Below are positions 1-11,989 of a stretch of DNA of 64,000 bases, in pieces (the stretch's first letter is position 1; the number at the start of each line of letters is the position of its first letter). The notes beneath the pieces were generated by a model, which worked only from the letters and a program-made list of their open reading frames with translations, was not told the DNA's origin and made no database searches. The stretch is from Eublepharis macularius (taxonomy: Eukaryota; Chordata; Lepidosauria; Squamata; Eublepharidae), in assembly GCF_028583425.1 (NCBI RefSeq), contig NC_072796.1, forward strand, positions 123,787,464-123,851,463, written 5' to 3'. The position numbers were made by a program, and so were the translations under genes.

Positions 1-1689
1 AGACTGGAATACACAAATTAAATATGCTGAATTTGTGACTTTTTCAGATGTTAGTGAGTTGTTAAACTGCTTGACTTCCCTCCTCCTGACTGGTCAAGGC
101 ACCATTTGAGGTACTTGACTGGCCAAGCTAGGGTGCATGTACACCCTTTTAAAGAGATGCCTGCTGGCCATCTGATTGGTGGTGGCTGACTTTTAATGGC
201 TGTCTACCCTTTGGCAAGGGATGGAAGAGACAAACCACACCCCAGTCAGGGAGCTGCTCACAACCTCTCACCTTGTGCCCAGGATTCCTGGTGTGGCGAA
301 TTTAGTAAGGCCCTATAATAGAGGGGGGGTCAAGGAGGATGGTCCAGGTCTGGTTTTCAAGCTAGAGAGGAAAAAGTCAAGGGTGAGCCAACCCCCACGG
401 CCTTTCCTCTGGGTCTGAGACAAGGCCCAGAACAGCACTCAGGCCCACCGGACTAGGTGAACAGGAACTTCAGTGGAGAGATCATCAGAAACCCTTGTGT
501 AGATTTACATGATAGATGAAGGCTCACATGTGCCAGGGAGGTTCTCATCATCTACATTGGCTTAATCCACATATAATCCCAAAATATGGTTTGATGAGTA
601 AAAGTACACACACATGGGCTTGCACCTCCTTTGTCTTTCACTACCCACAGTTTGTCATGCTTAAAAACCAAGCTGCAGCAAGACCCTTGCTTCCAAAGTA
701 GTATTTGAAACCCAAGTTTGAAGTGCTTTTTGCAAGCCACGGCCGGTTTCCCAGAGACTTGCATCCCAGGACTTGCATCGTGCTTTTGAACAGAGAAGCT
801 GAGCTCAGAAATGGTGCAAGAGGCAAAGAGGAGTGTAGGTCAGTTTGCTTGAAGCCGTTTTATTTCTGAGCTGTTTGGTGTGCGCGTCTGCCTGAAAATC
901 TCTTCGCTTTTGAGGAGTGCTCTAGAAACAAATGGTCCTGCTGGGAAGAGCTTCTGCTGAGTGAGATGAGTCAGCTGCCTATTGGCTAACCCCAGTGGGT
1001 GTAGCTACAGCCCAGAGCTGTAAAACAGGGTTTATTAGAGGGCTGACTCTAAGAAGGCACATGGGGTTCCTAGGGGCTTGCACCCAGTGCTTTCACAGGG
1101 CTTCTAAGAAGGAGTGTGCTTGGAAGCTACATAAAACCATAATAACTGACGCAGGCAGCATGCATTCCCCAAGTTAGAAAAGGTACTGTCGAGTCTAAAA
1201 AAGGTCTGCCCAAATGAAATGAACAGAAAGGACTGCAGGGTCTGGCAAAAGAAGTGTAAGCTAATAATTAAACATGTGGAGTGCTAAAAGCACGAAGATA
1301 AACAATAAGCATTTCTTTAAGTACTAGCAACAGAGTCTGTTTTTTTTTAAAAGGGCCCTATAAAACCCAGGAACACTGGGCTTTCTGCGGCGGCAGGTCC
1401 CTATGGAGGAGCAGGTGGGCTTGCCAAGCCGTCCTTCAGTGGTGCCTTCCAGGGGTAGGCTTGCCTGGCAGTCGCGTGGCGGTGCCCTCCAGAAGGGCAG
1501 CAAGCTCGTCGGGCTGTCCTGCAGCAGCAGCTCCCTCTGGAGGCCGCATTGGCCAGGACACACTTTTCATCCTGCGCAGGCGCACCAGGATAAAAGTGCG
1601 TAGTCGGGAACACAGTTTCCCTTTTATATAAAAAGATATCCAGAGCAGGAAACCAGCCAGAGAAGCAGATACTTTGGATAACCAAAGGA
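1..1689. other. TAF2 intron 15 sequence, no gene recognised
   Basis: No exon or RNA gene is recognised. Around 1380-1600 the sequence is locally GC-rich with short accidental open frames. A CR1 relic begins near 1690. Confidence 0.6.
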
Positions 1690-2815
1690 ATCAAAGTATT
1701 GCTAAAGGAAGATGTTGGGATGACAGAGAAGCTAAATTTGTTTCTATCTGTGTTCACTGTGAAAAGCGTGGGGCATGTGCCCACAGCATGCTTTCCAGAA
1801 AGGAAGTCTGAAGAACTGAGTCAAATTGAGGCAATAAGAGAAGAAGTTCTAGACCTACTGCAGGAATTAAAAAACACTGTATCTCCCGGTCCCAAGGCAC
1901 ACACCTGAGAGTTCTTAGGGAACTCAAATGTGAGTTTGTTGATTGACTAACCCATTTATGTAACTTGTTACTAATACCAGCCTCTGCACAAGAAGACTGG
2001 AGAACAGCAAATGTTACACTGATTTTTTAAAAGGGGTCCAGAGGGGAATCAGGAAATTACAGGCCAGTTAGCCTAATATCCCAGGAAAACGAGTAGGAAT
2101 TGTAATTGAAGATAGAATTGTTAGACACAAAAAAGAATAAAGCCTGCTAAAGGAAAAGTCAGCACAGCTTCGACAAAGGGAAGTCCTGCCTCACCAACCT
2201 TATCGGGTTCTCTAATAAAGTGAACAAAGATGTAGATAACAGTGACCCAGTAGTTTCAGTGACCTGTTATATACTTATATATAAACAGAGACATTCTATA
2301 CTTCAACTTTCAAAAGGCTTTCGATAAGGTACCCCACCACCCTGACCTGGATAGCCCAGGTGAGCCTAATCTCATTAGATCTCAGAAGCTAAGCAGGGTC
2401 AGCCTTGGTTAGTAATTGGATGGGAAACCTCCAACGCAGGGTTGCAGAGGCAGGCAATGGCAAACCACCTGTTAGTTTCTTGCCACGAAAACCCCACTGG
2501 GGGTTGCCATAAGTCAGGTATGACTTGAAGGCACTCTCCATCACAAAGGTACCACCTCACCAAAGAGAAAGCTTAGCAGTTATGATGTAAGAGGACAGGT
2601 TCTCTTATGGATTAAAAATTGGTTAAACAACAGGAAGCAGAGAGTAGGAATAAACAGACAGTTCTCACACTGGTGGTAGGCAGTGGCATCCCACAAGGAT
2701 TTGTGCTGGGGGCTGGTGCTATTTAATTTGCTCATAAATGATCTGGAATGGGGGAGGGGGTGAAGAGTGTAGTAGCCAAGTTTGCAGATGACACTGAACT
2801 ATTCAGGTTCTCCTG
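1690..2815 (+). mobile_element. CR1-group LINE relic (reverse transcriptase region), interrupted by a SINE
   Basis: Conceptual translation shows broken CR1 reverse-transcriptase landmarks in order: a block related to NYRPVSL near 2060, one related to AFDKV near 2315, one related to GIPQG..LG near 2690 and one related to FADDT near 2785. Frames are broken throughout. A 5S-derived SINE splits the element at 2334-2545, and the CR1 text resumes exactly at the duplicated AAGGTACC. Confidence 0.85.
2334..2545 (+). mobile_element. 5S rRNA-derived SINE inserted in CR1
   Basis: The head follows the 5S rRNA internal control region (AGATCTCAGAAGCTAAGCAG, then TGGTTAGTAATTGGATGGGA). A body shared with copies at 43.5 kb and 60.8 kb follows (GGCAAACCACCT, CCATAAGTCAGGTATGACTT). 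Flanking AAGGTACC at 2326-2333 and 2546-2553 is the target-site duplication. Confidence 0.88.
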
Positions 2816-2949
2816 TCCACCAGGAACAGCATTTTGTGAAGATCAGTGGGCTACAGTGGGAAGCAGCAGAAAATTTCTGTTCTTCCACTGGAAAATTTAA
2901 CTAGGATCCAGGAAAAACCAGGAAACAGAGGAGGGACTTTTTTAGGAGT

Positions 2950-3130
2950 GTAACCACAGATTGGTGGTAGAGCATTTGCTCTGCATGCTGAAGGTCTCAG
3001 ATTCAATCCCTGGCATCTCAAGTTTAAAAGATCTGGTAGCAGGCATTGCACAAGACCCTGGAGATCCACTGTGAGTCAAGAGTAGACAGTAGCGGCCTTG
3101 ACAGAACACCAAAGGTCTGACTCAGAACAT
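2950..3130 (+). mobile_element. tRNA-derived SINE (box A/box B type)
   Basis: Contains a box A-like GGTGGTAGAGCA and a box B-like GGTCTCAGATTCAATCC, followed by a tail containing CAAGACCCTGGAGATC and AGGTCTGACTCAG. A related copy lies at 27495-27655. Confidence 0.75.
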
Positions 3131-4121
3131 GTGTTTACATGAAACGTGAATGAGCTTACACACCATTTACAATTAACAAACCATGGCTGGCATTACAACT
3201 GAATGAAGCCTGAGATATACATGTGGTTGCACAAACTCAACAACCTGCAGTTTGTATGTTTTTTCTGTACAGAAATACCTTCAAACACAGTAGTTTCGGA
3301 AAGCTTGATGTCTTGATTGTTACTAACTGGCACACATAATAACTGCATGATCTTTTAAAATTATATTTAGCAGAGGTTTCCCAGTCAGGACTTCAAGAGT
3401 TAACAGCTCTTTTGTTGAAGAACCGAAGGAAGATGGCCAACAACAGAACAAGGTGGCCAATGAAGTGGCAAATTCTTCTGATTAAAAAAAAATCAGGCCA
3501 ATTCACAGCAGTTATTGGATCAGTTCAGGCCAGTTCACAGCAGTTATTGGATCATGATGACTACTGTCGCTATAGAAAAAGGATGGAAGAGTGTCAGCCC
3601 CAGTTCCAAGGCTTGTTTGGACAGCTCTAACGCAGCACGCTCGTACAGCTTTTGCTACAGAGGCCACTTTCTCAAAATGGTTCTTTTGAGAGTGCAAATG
3701 GAGCAGTGCTCATGGGCCTCTGGAGGGGACTCAGTGAACCCCCAAAATCATGGACCTTCAAGGAACAGCGATTGGAAAATATAGCTAGGATGCAAGCACT
3801 GTTATGACAATATTTGCAAAGAGGAAGAATCAGGATTCTGTGAGCACTGCAGAAGGCAGCAGGTGTACGGCTACACCTCCAGATTATTTCTTCTATGAGC
3901 ATCATCCACCTGTCTGGTAAGCAGAAGAAAAGAAGTACCTCCTAACAGGTAACTGCTGCTGGGGCAGGCAGAGATGGGGGTGGGAATTAAATGGAAGCAA
4001 ACTGATGTTTCCAAATCCAGGCTGTGCTACTGGATTTGGGCCAGTATCGTATAATCTCTCTTCCTTGGGACAACGCAATACAACACGAGAAAAGGGACAA
4101 TATTGTCATGAATTGACTTAC
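3131..4121. other. TAF2 intron 15, remaining part
   Basis: No exon is recognised. A short near-tandem repeat of about 24 nt (CAGTTCACAGCAGTTATTGG) occurs at about 3499 and 3531. Confidence 0.6.
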
Positions 4122-4187
4122 TCCATGGCAGAAAGATCCATGTCTACTTCCTCTCCATTCATCAGGGGAATCTTCTTCTTCTTATTC
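4122..4187 (-). CDS. TAF2: TAF2 coding exon 15 (last in window)
   Basis: Encodes [20 protein letters not shown] and Met, then GA of an Asp codon, with donor GA/GTAAGT. A basic Lys run opens the exon. The next conserved stretch (expected to start ADSPLLWIRID) is not found between 1 and 4121, so intron 15 runs off the left edge. Confidence 0.95.
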
Positions 4188-7100
4188 CTGTGTAAATGTT
4201 TTTAAAAAGTCAAACGTGTATATTAAAAATGGGTTTTTCGTTTCTGACCTCAGCAAGCGTAGATTAAACTGTGTTTCAATGAACCATGTTACGAAGAAGG
4301 CTAAGGCTGAGCCATTAAAACTTCATTCAACCAGTGCAGATGTTCCCGATTGTTTCTGTCAATCATCCTTCAGAGGCGCATTACCTCCTCCCTTCTGCAG
4401 ACAGCACTCGCCATGGGTGCACCATCAAGCAATATGGATCATGACTGCTGCTTAAAAATGCTTAACCACCCTGCTGAATCAATATTTCTGGTGGTTAAGA
4501 GTGACAGGTAGGTTTTTTCCTATCTTTTAAAAAAAAACCTGTTATGCCTGGAACAGGGAATTCAAACCCACATTAGCAACTAAGGACTGCATTCTCACAT
4601 AACAACAGTGGCACAGAGGCTGCTACAGGGCTACCCCTTCCCAGCTCATCATAGTAACACTGGAAGCCCCAGGATACAAGGGGAAAGCCCATGGTGTGGC
4701 CCTTTCCCTACAGTAGCACAACCTCCTGTTTCCACAGAGCAACCCTGGCATCAGAAGGAGTCCTAATGTGGCTTCTTCATACATGATCTGGTGATACAGG
4801 AAAGGGCAATGATGTGGCAGCTCCCATGCGATCGATGTAACATAAAAAAGGGGACCAAGGTAGTGGAAAGTGGGACACAGTACTTATTCTAGTTACGTGT
4901 GCCACAAAGATACTCTTATAAATGGTCTAATGCTTACCGTCTGCTCTTTGAATGGCAGGGTATGTCATGTTTAAGGCTGTTTTCTTCTATTTGCAGAGTG
5001 TGGTTGAAAGATCCGTCAAGCTCTTGCACCGTTACTTTCAGAGGGCCCTTAGAAGATATTAATTTAATGTGAAAGAACAATTAGCTGTGATTTCATGTAA
5101 AGTGAGAGTGATTTGACTGTTTCCAGCACGTGTATCCTAACTTTATCTCACAGCACCTTCCCCCACCAACAACCACCCTATGAGATAAGTTAGATGAAGA
5201 GAAAGAAGCTTGCCCAAACCTATCCCATGATTTCCAAGGCTGAAGCTGGATCCGAACACAAGATTCAAATGCCTAAGGACAATATTCAAGCCACTATACT
5301 AAATCAGGTCTTCAATGAGTTACTGGTGGTGTCAACCACACTTGGTATAACACCCTATTGCCACCATTATTTTGAATCAGGAAAAAAAAACCTTAACAAA
5401 ACATGTTTCATGTGCCCTTGGTTGCAGAGACATGGGATTATAAAAACAAGAAGGAAACAAGGTAACCAGAAGTTAACTGAATCCGGTATCCATGCATCCA
5501 AATTCGCCTTTAGGATAATAGCTGATAAATAAGGGGAAAATGTCAACTGGAAATTATATCATCTGACATTAATAAATATTCTGTTCCACATGTATTAATG
5601 ACATGCAATAAAATATTTAAAGTCGCTATGGGCTACTGACCCCTACCCACCCTGACCTGATATTGCTCAGAGTGCCAATAAAGTTGGCCCCCACACTTTA
5701 TTTAATGGTAATAGCATTTTAAAAAGACAAAATGGACAGTAAATATGTAACTATTTTCAGTTTCAGTAACTATTCAGAAAATTGGACTTACCACATATTT
5801 CTGGGTTCCAGGAGATGTATAGTCCTGCTTTATTTCTAACTCCAGTACGTTTCGTTTCCTATTAAATGCAAAACTTCCATAAAACTTTACCACGCTGCTC
5901 TGATCTCTAATGGACTGAATAGGATAACCACCATTGTGTTCAGATCTGCTTTTTCAAGTGCATGTTTCCCCAAACGGTACCCTCCTAGGCTGCTCTGATC
6001 ACCATACAGGGCTTTACTGAATGCAATTAAAGATCATTATTCTCCTTGTGCTGAATTCAGTGTCTTTTAAGTACATTATGTAAACAATGCCTAAATCTGA
6101 CCTTTCCAGTTATCTTCATGATGGAGTAGCAAACATAGATTAATTTGCTCATGGGAATTCAGGTGAGTCACACAAGTGTCTCCTTAACTATTCCCAAGAC
6201 AACATCAAGGTGAACTCAAACTCTATCAAAAGCACAGGCTGACACTACCAGTTTTTACAAGCACCAATGAGTTTTACACATCTCTTCCTGTTCACACAAT
6301 TTTTAACTGTTGGTGTCCTAAGACTTTTTGGTGCCAAAATGGAGTTTCAGAATTTGTAGCTTAGGATGTACCAAACTGGCATTTTCTATATATGACACAT
6401 GGTTACAAAACTTCTCACTATGTAATTTAGATTTAAATTCAACTCAAGCTACTGTACGTTTTTCAGGGTGAAGGCAACTCTACAGACTGTTCCAACCTGC
6501 TCCATATAAGGATTCACAGGATTTTAACTTAAACAGAAGAGAACTGGAGCGCAACAACTGGAACAGATTTTTTAACTAACAAACTCTTCATACAATTTTA
6601 AGGCTGCTTCATATGTTCCAGTGTACTCATTTAACTGGGCCACAGAACAGCTACTTTTAATCTTTGCTGTTAACTAGCCCAGAGCTAGAATGAAAAGGAT
6701 ACACCCATTGCTTTATTAATGGCTGGATATCTTTGCCAGAGACGTTGGAGATGGATTTCAAAAACCCAGATGTGGAAACCAGCATCTGACTCCACATATG
6801 AGACTGGAACTTCTGGGATGAGGCGGTACTGGCCAGACTCAACAGTTTGTTGAAAACCTACAAAGAAAAATTAGCCTCAGTTCGTATTCAAAGCCAACAA
6901 AGTGATCTTAAATCTTTAAAAAATGTGAGAGACATTCAGGTCATAGTACGCAACAGAATTCATCTAAAAACAAAGCCAGACAGGATCCTAGGTGGTTCTG
7001 CTGGTAGGGAGAGAAAAGATTTCAAACAGCATCTTTTGGGAACGAAGCTCCTCATCAACTACCTTTGGAAAGAGCATGTATCAGAAAACTCTGACTCAGA

Positions 7101-10100
7101 AGTGCCCTCATAGTCTGCGTAGTTTGGTTGTCAGCAGCAGTTAACATGGGAGACCTCTGGGAGCTCACAGCACAGTACCTTCTACTCCATTATCTTGTAC
7201 TCAGAGGCATGCTGCCTTTGTTCATGGAGGTTCCATTTAGCTATCATGGCGAAGTACTGATAACCTCATTGTTCAACAGCTTCTTTGCATAATGCTTAAT
7301 AAAGCAGGCTGCTAAGAGATTACAGCATAACTCTTCTGTAGAGTTACTGTCATCTAAGCCCACTGAAATCAGTGGGCTCTGATTGGAGTAACTCTGTACA
7401 CAATTGTACTGTATGCTCGCTGAAACTGTTTCTGTTGGGTGGGGGGAAAGAAGAGCTCGACACATGCAACAGCAACAGATTGAATTGTTTAAGCCAGTGG
7501 TGAGTACCCTTTTTTTAAAGAAAAAGGCACTGGCTTGATTCCATGGCCTGCTGTTTAAGAGGAAACCTGGTTTTCCGGGAGTGGTTGTAACTGGCTCCAA
7601 GCCACATGGGTCAGTTATGCAAACAGCTATCCATGCAAAGAGGTGCTTGTGTTTTCTGAGCTCCGCAGGATTGTCTTAAGGCAGCACGATCCGATTACAC
7701 TGCCGAGGCTATGGAAGTTTAGACCTGGCTAGGGAGACCACTTAGCAAGTCCATGTACAAATGTAACTAACAAATCTTCAATGGTTTGGGCCAGTATGGA
7801 TGCAAGGATGCAAAGGAGCAGGCTGTGGGGCCACATGCCCTTCCTGGAGCAAATGCTTCCTCCTCTTGTGTTAACCATGGTTAAGAGATATAGTGGCACC
7901 AATGTTCACCACGGTTAAAAGCTAAACAGGTTCTCTCTTAACCATGACTTGAAGCTGGTTAACAATCTCTGGAGTAAGCAGGAAACATGGTTACCCTTCA
8001 CCCTGGCTAAAGCTGGCTCCAATATATCACTTAACCATGCTTCGGTAAAAAAGGGAAATTGGTTCAAGAAAGGGAACCTATAAGCCCCTGGCTGACCCCT
8101 AATTTCTTCACTGTGATTAAAAGAAAGCTTTTTATATGTATCAGACATTTGCACCTAATGGGATTGTGCTGCTTTTACTCAAGGGATTGGATTCAGCCAG
8201 ATTTTCAGCAGCAGAAATGGAAATTAAGGGTCCTCCTCTCCCCTCTGACCACCAAAGATGCTAAGCTGGGGACCAGCATGGACAAAAGCCAACGGGAGCA
8301 GGAGCAGTGGAGAGGAGAGGAACTGGACAAGATTGACTGAAAAAAACTGGCTGGATCAAACCCACGGTCATATTCCCTTTTTTTAAAAAAAATCATATTT
8401 TAAAGTTATGACATTGAAATTGATTTTTTAAAAGCCATGGTTAATGGAAAGAAAATACTCTTGAGGTTATTTTAAGGTAAACCAGAATCCATTTCATAAA
8501 GTCATCCAAATACTTACTTGTAACATGAATTCCATGCTTATTCTGTTTTCTATCAGCCTCATGACTAGGTGGGCCTTACACTGGAACATAGTGTAGTATT
8601 CCCATGATAAAGTGTGTGGATGTTTTATGGAAAAATGCAGATGTGATGAAGGGCTGGAAAATAAAATCAAGATCAATTCAGGACCCTTTTACGACAAAAT
8701 CCCACCACGGTTCTCGGCAGAGATGACAACATGACAAAAAAGAGAGCTAGATGGGCTTCAGGAGCATATTATACACACACACACAAGTTCTGGAAGTGTG
8801 TACTGTCGAATTTGAATGGTAGAGATTTTACAAGGGAAGTCCAGTGGCACATTAAAGACCAACAACATTTATTCTACCATCAGCTTTTGCAAGTCAAAAC
8901 TCATTTCCTCAGACTGAGCATTGGTGAAAACTTAATATTAGACACACACACCAGAAAAATATGGGCAACATATTTCTCTATCCAGCAGCAAACTGGTTGG
9001 CCCTATGTGGATAGCAAAAGCTGCACAGTAAGGCAATGAGGTTCTCTACCGACTCAGGGGACTCCCTATGCAAAAAGACAGGACTTTGTAAATGACCTGA
9101 AGTAAAAAGACCTCAACAACAGCCTGACAAAATCTAAATTTTATTCTATAAGGGACGCAACGTTGAGTGTAGTTAACAGTCAGTTAAAAGAATAAAAAGG
9201 GGAAAGGAGGACCCCTGCCTCCACAGAGCTTAGAGCAGGGGGTCTTCAAACCAAGGGCTGGGATTCCTAGCTGGATTGCAGAGCACTACCTGCTGGGACA
9301 TGAGTCCCGACTGAGCTGCTATTGACAAATAATGTTCTGAGAGAGAGTGCATCAGTTAGTGCAAATGTGCCAATGGTCGACTCGGCAAAATGCATTTAAG
9401 GCTTTAGCTTGAAGCTCAGTCACTTTAACCTGTCTATTCTAGGGCTGATTCCAGATGGCCCTCTGCAATCCAAAATGTTGCGCGTTGTCGCGCGTCATCA
9501 CGCGGAAAACGCGAAATATCGCGTTTTCTCGCACGAGTTTTGCGCGAGGTCACGCAAAACTCGCGCGAGAAAACGCGATATTTCGCGTTTTCCGTGCGAT
9601 GACGCGCGACAACGCACAACGTTTCGGATTGCAGAGGGCCGTCTGGAATCGGCCTAGGACACCAGAAACAATCTGATATAAGCGACCTGTGTTAACCAAT
9701 CATTACAGACAGACAGCAGGCTGCAGTGGTTAGAGAGTCAGATCGTGGGGAGACCCACGATCAAATCCGTGCTCTTCCTCGGAAGCTTGCCTGATGACCT
9801 TGGACCAGTCACACACACTCAACCTATCCTATCTCACAGGGTTGTTGTTGTAAAAATAAAATGGATGAGGAGAAAATGTAAGCGTCTTTGGATCCCCACT
9901 GAGCAGAAAGGCAGGGTATAAATAAGATAAATTCTGTATTAAGTATCTACTTTATTGCTCTCCAAATATAACGGGCTTAAGACCTAGGACTTAATTTTTC
10001 AGCCTAAATAAACATACTTGTCTTTTTCTTTTCCTCCACCAAATATTGGATGCAGCAAGACTCCACCAGTCTTCAGTTCATACACCACTATTTTGTCTAG

Positions 10101-10364
10101 TTCCTGAAATGTAAAATATATAAATACTGTGAATGAATATCTTATTCTAAAAAGACCAGTTCAGCTGTGTGCAAAGTCTTTGCTAGCAGCAAAGTAGGCA
10201 ACTCCAGGTATGTGAGCATCAAAAGCAAGAGAGTTTCTCTCATCAGGTACAGTGACAAGGACTCGTGTGGATGCCTCCCATACTGCTCTTCGGATTCTTT
10301 TGACCCCTGAAAAGATTATTTCTGGGATCACAGAACCTGTATAGATCAAGAGCCATGTGGATTT

Positions 10365-10400
<36 letters not shown>

Positions 10401-11958
10401 GGGAGAGGGACTGAAATCACACCTTGTGTCACTGAATAGGTTGAATTGCTGCTGAAGAAATGATGGACAGAGATGTTCCCTGGGAGTGGGAAGAATACAG
10501 CATAGTATTCCAAAGAAAACATACGAGGTTGTTTAAGGAAAAAAAGCAGATGGGATGCAGGGCTACAAAATGAAATCAAGATAATTTAAAAGCTATTTAT
10601 TTTAATGGCAAAATATACCACTTATTATTGATACACTATAAAGACCAAGAAAAAGAACCAGATGGTTTGGACTAATTAAAAAATCATGTATTGGATGGAA
10701 GGATGTAGAGCCTCCCCCAAGAGGCCTAGTTCTACCGTGGTAATGAATTAGCATTTTGACCGTGCCACTTAAAACTCTTCAGATGTTCTTCCTTGGATGG
10801 GGGAACTCTGCACTTAGAAAACTGGTATGTACGTGAATTAAAGCCAGTCTAAATTTGGGGGCCTATTTATTTGTAATTTTGAGTCCTGAAGCATAAAAGA
10901 ACTTTTTTTTTATGCTGGTTGCTGACACGCACACGCAAAAACCCAATTACTGGTAAGATAATTATTTCTCCATTCTCTCTCCATCACTGAGGCAGTGATA
11001 CAATAGCAATGACTAAATATAAAGCCAACATACATGCCATATACTCTGCCATATGCATGCATACACATACATTTGTGAGCATGAACTGCACAATCTGGTT
11101 GCAGTACTTAGATGCTTCTCGGGTCCATTCAACTGCAGAAGCTACCAAAGTAGACACTTAAGAACTGGTTAGATTCAGAATACCAATTGTTTCCCACAAA
11201 GTAGTGGAAACTGTAAGGAGGATGGTAGCCTAAGGAAATCTGCCATGTGACTGTCTCCAAAGCCCATTATGCTTTAAACAAGCTTAAACAAATATTTCTT
11301 GATGCAAGACCACATTGCACCCATTTTGCAAACCAAGGCAAGAAGTTATGGGTTATTAACACACAGCCTGAGGTTGAAGAACCAGGTTATCTAATCCCTA
11401 CAGAGGTAGTAGACAATCCAATATGACAAAATGTTACCTTAAAGAGATAACTAGATAACGGTATAACTCAAAGCAACTTCATTGTGAAGGTGGACCTCTC
11501 TGCCTGACTACTCTGATGTCACCTTTTTAAATGTCTCCATAATGGTGCCAAGTGCTTCCAGACCTTGGTCAATCTTCTAGAACAATTTCTTTTTAAAATG
11601 TGCAAGTTACACTGATAATTTCATTCACTTTAATCTATCAAGACCACAAAGCACACAGCTTGTTCTCAAAGAGCCACCTGCATGGATGTATTACCTCCTT
11701 GATCCAATGTCGATACTCATTTACGCCAAAGGTTTTCTTCATCCAAAGGCCATAAATATAACCAGAGATTCCTTTCAACACCCACTCATCTGACCTGAAA
11801 GCAAAGAAATAAAGCTCCATTCCTCTTGATTTACACAGTAGTGTGAATGCTGAAAAGTGCAGCTCCTGCTTTATGCTTTCATAGTGCAAGTATCTTAGCA
11901 GCTGACACACTAGCACATCTAACGAAAGAAGTCTGACAAACTATGAATGGAGTGTTTG

Positions 11959-11989
<31 letters not shown>

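Noticed and set aside
2950-3030. Possible functional tRNA gene from box A and box B motifs
   Set aside because: The sequence continues into a SINE tail shared with other copies and does not fold as a complete tRNA; the same applies to the other tRNA-like heads.
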